Shown here: positions 58,201-64,000 of the stretch, in pieces
How positions within the stretch are numbered: position 1 is the first letter of the stretch
How the letters are laid out: every line of letters starts with the position of its first letter
Origin: Spirodela intermedia
Taxonomy: Eukaryota > Streptophyta > Magnoliopsida > Alismatales > Araceae
DNA: 64,000 nucleotides
Direction: 5' to 3'
Assembly (NCBI GenBank): GCA_902729315.2
Contig: LR746272.1
Span: 2,204,035-2,268,034, forward strand
The notes under the pieces: generated by a model
The model's input: the letters and a program-made list of their open reading frames with translations, nothing else
Told to the model about the DNA's origin: nothing
The model's database searches: none
Program-made: the position numbers and the translations under genes

Positions 58201-61200
58201 ATAGTAGATCTTCGACCCAAAGTCAATTCTTGGAATCTCTCCGACGGAGGAAGAATTCCGTTTTCTCCTTAATCACAGTTGGGTCATTCGTTCCACTGCT
58301 ACCAACCCACCTGCATCTGCAAGTTCACAAGCAATAGGCCGTAAAGCAACAGAGAGTTTTTCGAAAGTTGTTTTTTTTTCCTGATACTTTGTGAGCTCGA
58401 GAAATATGGACAAAGAGGGCGGATGTATCCGTTTAATGATCCACGAGAAATTAAGTGCCTTTCTGGTTTTCAATTGCAGTAATAAGACTTCAAAAATCAT
58501 TGTCCGCTCATTATTTGTGCATTTTGGGTCGATTAATTGCAGTCAAGATGATAAACTTTGACAGAAAATGCTCCCATAATTATGCTGTCTCACTCTTTCT
58601 CTCTGTTAGCTCTTCTAATCGTTGGGGACGGTAGAGACGTAGTGGTCCTGAACTACACAGCGTTGGGACCTCTCTCTCTCTCGCTGGCCCCTTCCTGTTG
58701 GTTCCATAAGCCCTATCTCCATGCCGCCGTCGCTCTCAGACGCGTCACTGGATAGGGGTAGAGGGAGTAGAGAGAAAGGGACGACGGAGAGGGAGAGGAA
58801 GCGCCGACGGCCTTCACTCTCTCACTCTCATTGATCACGCCTCCACAAGACCTTAAGTAGAGAGAGTGGGAGGCGGCTGTCGGCCGACAGACATTTACAC
58901 CATAAGGCCGCCATGCCTGACTGAGCCAATGGAGGGGGAGGGAGAGAGAGCGAGAGAGAGAGAGGAATTTAACGTAGTCTTCCTCGCACAAAATTGTATC
59001 CTATACCTGGGAGACTGATATCAAATCGCTTCAATTAATGTCTTGCTGGTGCCTCACCCGACTGACTGGTTATAATGGAAACTGATAATCACCACCATTT
59101 TTCGGGAAAATGGTATGATCTTCACTCGTTGTGAATGAACAAATAATGTCAAGAGTCCGGTTCTCGCCCAGAGAAAGTCGACGCTGGGAAAAATTATCAT
59201 TTCGAAAGTCTGTTTGAATTTCTTGGGGTTTGAAGTTTTACAGTCATGCATCCGAATCTTGCCTTAATATGCAAAAAACAAATTGATCATATCATTTGTT
59301 TTGAAAGCATTCATTTATATGAAGACGTGCCGATGCTTCCCTTTGTAATAACTAGAGCTCTCGTTGAGATAAAATATTTTTTGATTTAAGTCCTTTCAAA
59401 ATAGAAATCATAAGGAACTCTAACCACAATATCCAAAGCTATCCCGAAATTAAGAGCACAAAAGTTTGCTAATGTATGAGACTGGTGAAATATATCACAT
59501 CTTAACAAACATTCATTATAACTGATCCGCTTACTCTCCTTTAACATCAATAACAGAAATACCGTACGTTGTATTGAATTACTAATGTTATAAACTCATT
59601 TGAAGTGATTGATTCATTTTCTTACACATTTGTGATGTCTTATGCATAATTTGTTAACTTCATGTCAGTAATTTTTTGCAGTAATTTGTAAATGATAAAA
59701 TCATAATTCTTCTTTATTATATGACAGAAATACGGTATTTTGGATAAAAAATGTCGTAAATTTGTATACACATTCGATTGTCTTTCAAGAAAAACCAACT
59801 AATGCCATCCTCCCTTAGTTGGCTCACTTGGGACTAATACATACAACTTGAGTAAAGATAATTTATTTAGTACTTGATTAATAAATCTATTGTCTCTTTA
59901 AACTTTATTAGATACAAGATCTTGCTTGAGATGTTACGCTATCACTCTACTTTTGTGAAAATTCTTGAAAGAATCATTTATGTACAATTTTTTTTAGCTG
60001 CTCAAAACCATATGTTATGAACATTTTAATAGCATTGTTTTTTTATTAATTACAAGTTAATATAATGATCCATTCAACTTCACTTGTAAAAGCATATTGG
60101 TACGATTAAGGTTCTTCCTGCCAATTTTTCCACATATCACGATATTTTCCATTTATACCAATATTTAAGCAAAATAGTAATATCCCGTCAACATTCACAC
60201 CATGAAAATGTGATGTTCATGCCTATTTTAATATAAATATATTTTAAGAGTACTTAATTTAGAGAAATCTAATGAATGAATGACCTTTTACTAAGTGTCT
60301 CACGCCATGGCTTTCGGCTCAGCCCAATTAATTAGGAGACAATAGGCACACATGATTCCTTTTTACTCTCTATAAAATGTATTGTCTACTCAACATGTAT
60401 CAATCCTCATGACATCTTTTCACCTATTAGTGTATAACAGTGACTCAATATTTTCATGGATAAAAAGATCATTCTATACAATGGATAATGGTAGATTATA
60501 AATCTACACAACTTTTGGGTTACACTCTCTTCTTGTAACTATTTGAATGTAAAGTGTAACTTTTTGAATAATATGGGCCAAGCATAGAAATTAGTTCAAT
60601 GTTTAAACTTAACTTCACACTGTAAACATGTTTAATAACTTCATTTTCATTACAGTAACATGCTTAAAATCACAAAATCTAATACCATCACAATAATTCA
60701 TGAAAAGCTCAAAGGTGTACATATAATATATATATATATATATATAAATATATGCTCTTGTGATGATTAGGAGCAATATTACTTTGTGTTAGTTAGTAAT
60801 AAGAATTGTGCAATATTAGGGGGAAGACTTGTTTTCCTTGTTTTTCTATCAATGATTCATTTAAGACGGATTCAAAATAATTTAAATATTTCAAGGCTAT
60901 CGTTTTTATATGCATATTTTAGTAAAGTATCATATCTCTATTATTAAAAATTAAAAAATTATATAGAAAATTAAAATTAATTTTCGTGACCACTCATTAA
61001 CAATATGAAACTACTCTATAATATTATGATTAATTCCCAAAAAAATACTCAGCAAAGTTTATTTTTATATTGCACACTATAATTTCTTTAATATTCAATT
61101 GTGTGCTCTTGTGTCATATTTAATGGTATTTGGGCTAATATGAAACGACCTACTTCTCCTCAAAGAATATGGTTCCATAGTAAAGTAAGAAAAACCAACA

Positions 61201-63500
61201 TGATCAGGACCTTTATATTCATAAAATAAATTTCACATATATTTTTAATTCATAATTTTGAATTTTATTCTTCCCAATAAATGATCAAAATTTTAGCAAC
61301 AGAATGCTATTTTTTTTCATTTCAGGCAAACTTCTCCAAATTTCTAGTATAGTGTAACTAGGTTGGTAACAAAGTTGTTCATAAGTGAACTTTTAACTTA
61401 ACTAGTCACATCCCCTGCTATACCATGAAAGCAGAATTATCATGGTAAATGTAAAAATTAGTTTGGCCAGTTGTTACCTATCCATTTGGTCCATTACTTA
61501 TAGCAATATCACACTTGATGTTTATAAACATGCCTTTAGTAATAAAACCATAGTTCTATGTATCAGCATTAGAAATAGGCAACCACCCTCTTTCATTGGC
61601 AACCTAACTTGTAAAGATGCCAGAGCTCCGAAGTGTAATTAACTTACTGTCATTATCTCGCTTTTATTCAAGTGAATATGTCATGCGTTTTCACCAGCCC
61701 ACATAATATTAGCCTTAACATTTAGAACAGTCGTGAGGTTATGAATGGAGACATTTATTATCTTAGTTTTCATGCATAGGCTAAAACATGTTTATCTGGA
61801 GAAAAGCTAATGAATGGTCCATGGAACTTCAAAGTACTGACAGGATGCTATACCCTGGTTTGCAGGATCATGCATAAGAATATTAGGGTTCAATCTTCTG
61901 CATTAAAATTTTATCCAGAGCTATTTCGGAGTTTAGAAAGTTTTTTAATTCATCCCTCTAATCCGAATACTTGATGTTTCTTTAAACATGCCGATCACAA
62001 CTATTTGGTTTGCGTCGTCAAATGGTGCTCAGTATGTAATGCAGGCAAGGGGATTTTGGATATTCTAAGACAGCATAGATAGTTTCCCTTTCTGTACTCT
62101 TCATGGCGGCACTGTGCATATGTTTTCGTGTTTAGTACCAAGAATGAGTTTAGTTCAATGGCGGAGAATATGATTGAAGTATAAATCAAAATTCCATCCA
62201 TTGTTACCAACGTTTGAGTTCCTGACTTCAAACGTCTAAGATTCGATAGTAGCCTCATGATCTTTCAAGATCTAACCATCAATAATTATGCATAGCATGC
62301 TAATTGAAATTAAATTATATAAAATAATGGAATTAATGCATCATAAAACGTAACTGCAAGACAAACTTCACTAGAACTCCTCAGAAATCAAATCCAAATA
62401 GCATGTAAGAACTAAAATTAGATGTAGTATAGAAATGACCTGAAGATCAACGCAAAGATTCAATGAGCATCAACGAATTTATGCCTCCACATTACAAGGG
62501 TGTCATGGGCGTACTCCCAGGATTCGACAATCATTCATCTTCTTGGAAGATTTTGATGAAGTTTAGGAAAGTCAGCACATGAAACCTTATATGATGTTAT
62601 ACCGTCGTGTGCGTTCATTCTAGGTACACGAGAAGAAGCATGAGTCAACGAGACCGAGTAGACAGAGCCCTCCATATCTATAAACAAAAGACAAATCCAA
62701 CGTCGGAGTGGGAGGGAAAGAAGTATCCAGGACACAATGGTGTCGGTCGAGCTACTAAGAAGCATGTCTGAAAGAAAAAATGACAAAAACAAGTCATACG
62801 CTCATCTCTCTTACTCCCCCGGCTAAACGACTTCCAACCCTCATACATGGTGCGCGATGATTACGCGTTTCCCGCCAATTTGAGCAATTCATATGAACTC
62901 TAGGTTTGTTGAAAGATCTTTCATAGAAGAAGATTTCCAAAGATCCAATAGCTCTTGGATAAACACCTCGCTAAGTAGACATCCTGCTGTTTTTTTTCTA
63001 TATTTGTAATTAAAAACGCAAAAATGAAAGGCCATATCTACATTATACGTGTCTATATATTACCGAGATGATAAAGTTCTGGTAGTCTACAGAAACAACG
63101 CTACCTCTGCCTGCTTGGTCGGTTATCGAATATAAACTATAAGTGTAGATCGTGGAGAGGGGAAATGAAAAGTTGAAAGAAGAAGAGGCCACCGACCAGC
63201 ATCCCAAAGACGGGTACGCATACTTGAGGGATGGGGGCTGAGTGGGAGGGGGGTGGGAGAGGGGGGCATGGAGAGGGAGAGATTGAGAGAGAAAGAGGGC
63301 GTGAAAAAGCATCCTTGTAAACATTTAAGTTGAATTGACTGCATGACAAGGATATATAAACACTAGTCAAGGCTCGAATATGGGTGGCCCCGAACAGCTT
63401 CGTTACTCACTAGCCATGGCAATTTTCCTTAAGTTCAGCTTTTATTTTGCGCACGATCTTCTCTGGTAACTAAGATATTTTATTGGATGAGGGCTTCATC
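58201..63500. other. Mostly AT-rich gene-free stretch
   Basis: GC-mixed until about 59000, with short GA/CT runs near 58674 and 58941-58962, then AT-rich. No gene, RNA gene or mobile element is recognised. An (AT)n run lies at 60721-60753. The last 100-200 bp before 63501 probably hold the 3' UTR of the plantacyanin gene. Confidence 0.4.
60721..60753. repeat. (AT)n microsatellite
   Basis: An alternating AT run of about 33 bp with one AAA interruption. Confidence 0.9.
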
Positions 63501-63801
63501 TCAGATGGCAGTGATGGCGAGCTTCATCCCGGCAGCGCAGTGGCCGACGACGGAGCAGATGAAGTAGTTGGTTCCCTTGCGCAGAATCACCCTATCGTTC
63601 CCGGAGGTGAAGAACCGCGACCCCCTCGTCACCCGGCAGGTCTTGTACCCAGTCACGTCCACCGCCACCACGTTGTGCAGCGCGGGACTGTACTTGAATA
63701 CTGCATCCAGTCCAAACCTCGAGATTATTTCTAAGAAAACCGAACAACGAAAATGTGAAGAGAGTGTGAGATAAAATAGAGAGGAAGAAGAGGGAGAAGG
63801 G

Positions 63802-63854
<53 letters not shown>

Positions 63855-64000
63855 GGAGCATGGTTACTGATTTGGTCGCCAGAACGGAATCGCTTAGCCT
63901 GGGTCCAGGCGGCGGCGTTGAAGGTCCAGCCGCCCTGATCCCCCACCGTGTAGATGGTGGCATCAGAATGGAGTATGATGGATAGCAGTACCACTCCGAG
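63501..64000 (-). CDS. Plantacyanin (basic blue copper protein), 3' part
   Basis: Small secreted type-1 copper protein of the phytocyanin family. Related proteins act in pollen-tube guidance and cell-wall redox processes, but the role here is not known. Two exons are visible: 63868 to beyond 64000, and 63501-63700, joined in phase (GTAACC donor, TGCAG acceptor). The visible part starts inside the signal peptide (VVLLSIILHSDA), then TIYTVGDQGGWTFN, the usual mature start. Copper ligands are in place: His in SPALHNVV, then Cys, His and Met in FICSVVGHC and AAGMK. Met as the axial ligand marks plantacyanin, not stellacyanin (Gln). It ends AITAI with no GPI-anchor tail, again plantacyanin-like. 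The start codon lies beyond the right edge. Confidence 0.9.
63803..63850. repeat. (GA)n microsatellite in the plantacyanin intron
   Basis: About 48 bp of GA, only about 17 bp inside the intron from the splice donor at 63867. On the gene's sense strand it is (CT)n. Confidence 0.95.

Noticed and set aside
1..64000. CRISPR arrays, operons, riboswitches or a defence-type gene system
   Set aside because: The window is plant nuclear DNA with spliced genes. No spaced palindromic repeats or clusters of short adjacent genes were seen, and no tRNA or rRNA gene was recognised.

Overview
This is a stretch of plant nuclear DNA, from a flowering plant. The evidence is long spliced genes with GT-AG introns, plant-only protein families (PIN auxin carrier, DELLA regulator, TOC64/OEP64, plantacyanin), many (GA/CT)n microsatellites and an old Ty3/gypsy retrotransposon inside an intron. 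PIN exon 1, OEP64 exon 1 and the whole DELLA gene are very GC-rich, while later OEP64 exons are AT-richer. That falling GC gradient suggests a monocot, but the species cannot be named from the sequence.

Layout: (1) 40-391, minus strand: two probable N-terminal exons of an unidentified gene that runs off the left edge. (2) 7112-9625, plus: a complete six-exon PIN1-type auxin efflux carrier of 645 residues, preceded by a 71-nt all-purine leader. (3) 21952-23991, plus: a two-exon bHLH transcription factor of the TMO5/bHLH30 type, 382 residues. (4) 31443-32768, plus: a four-exon secreted phospholipase A2 of the alpha type, 164 residues. (5) 33941-50114, plus: a 13-exon OEP64/TOC64 chloroplast outer-envelope gene, 590 residues; intron 4 holds an antisense, decayed Ty3/gypsy chromovirus-like element (39674-45109) with both LTRs, a primer-binding site and a polypurine tract. 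(6) 52583-54571, minus: an intronless DELLA/GRAS gene of 662 residues whose DELLA motif reads DEDLA. (7) 63501-64000, minus: the 3' part of a plantacyanin (basic blue protein) gene that continues past the right edge. All splice junctions given were read by hand; each complete gene keeps its reading frame across all its exons.

Between the genes lie GC-rich blocks next to gene starts and long AT-rich gene-free stretches (about 15.6-20.1, 25.7-31.0 and 58.5-63.4 kb) in which I recognise only simple repeats.

Functionally, PIN, the TMO5-like bHLH, alpha-type PLA2 and DELLA all bear on auxin or gibberellin control of growth in model plants, but nothing in the sequence shows that they form a functional cluster. 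I see no new multi-gene system. The most unusual observations are the DEDLA variant, a three-piece templated duplication in OEP64 intron 9, the purine-only leader of the PIN gene, and the loss of the TATA segment from the 5' LTR of the retrotransposon.
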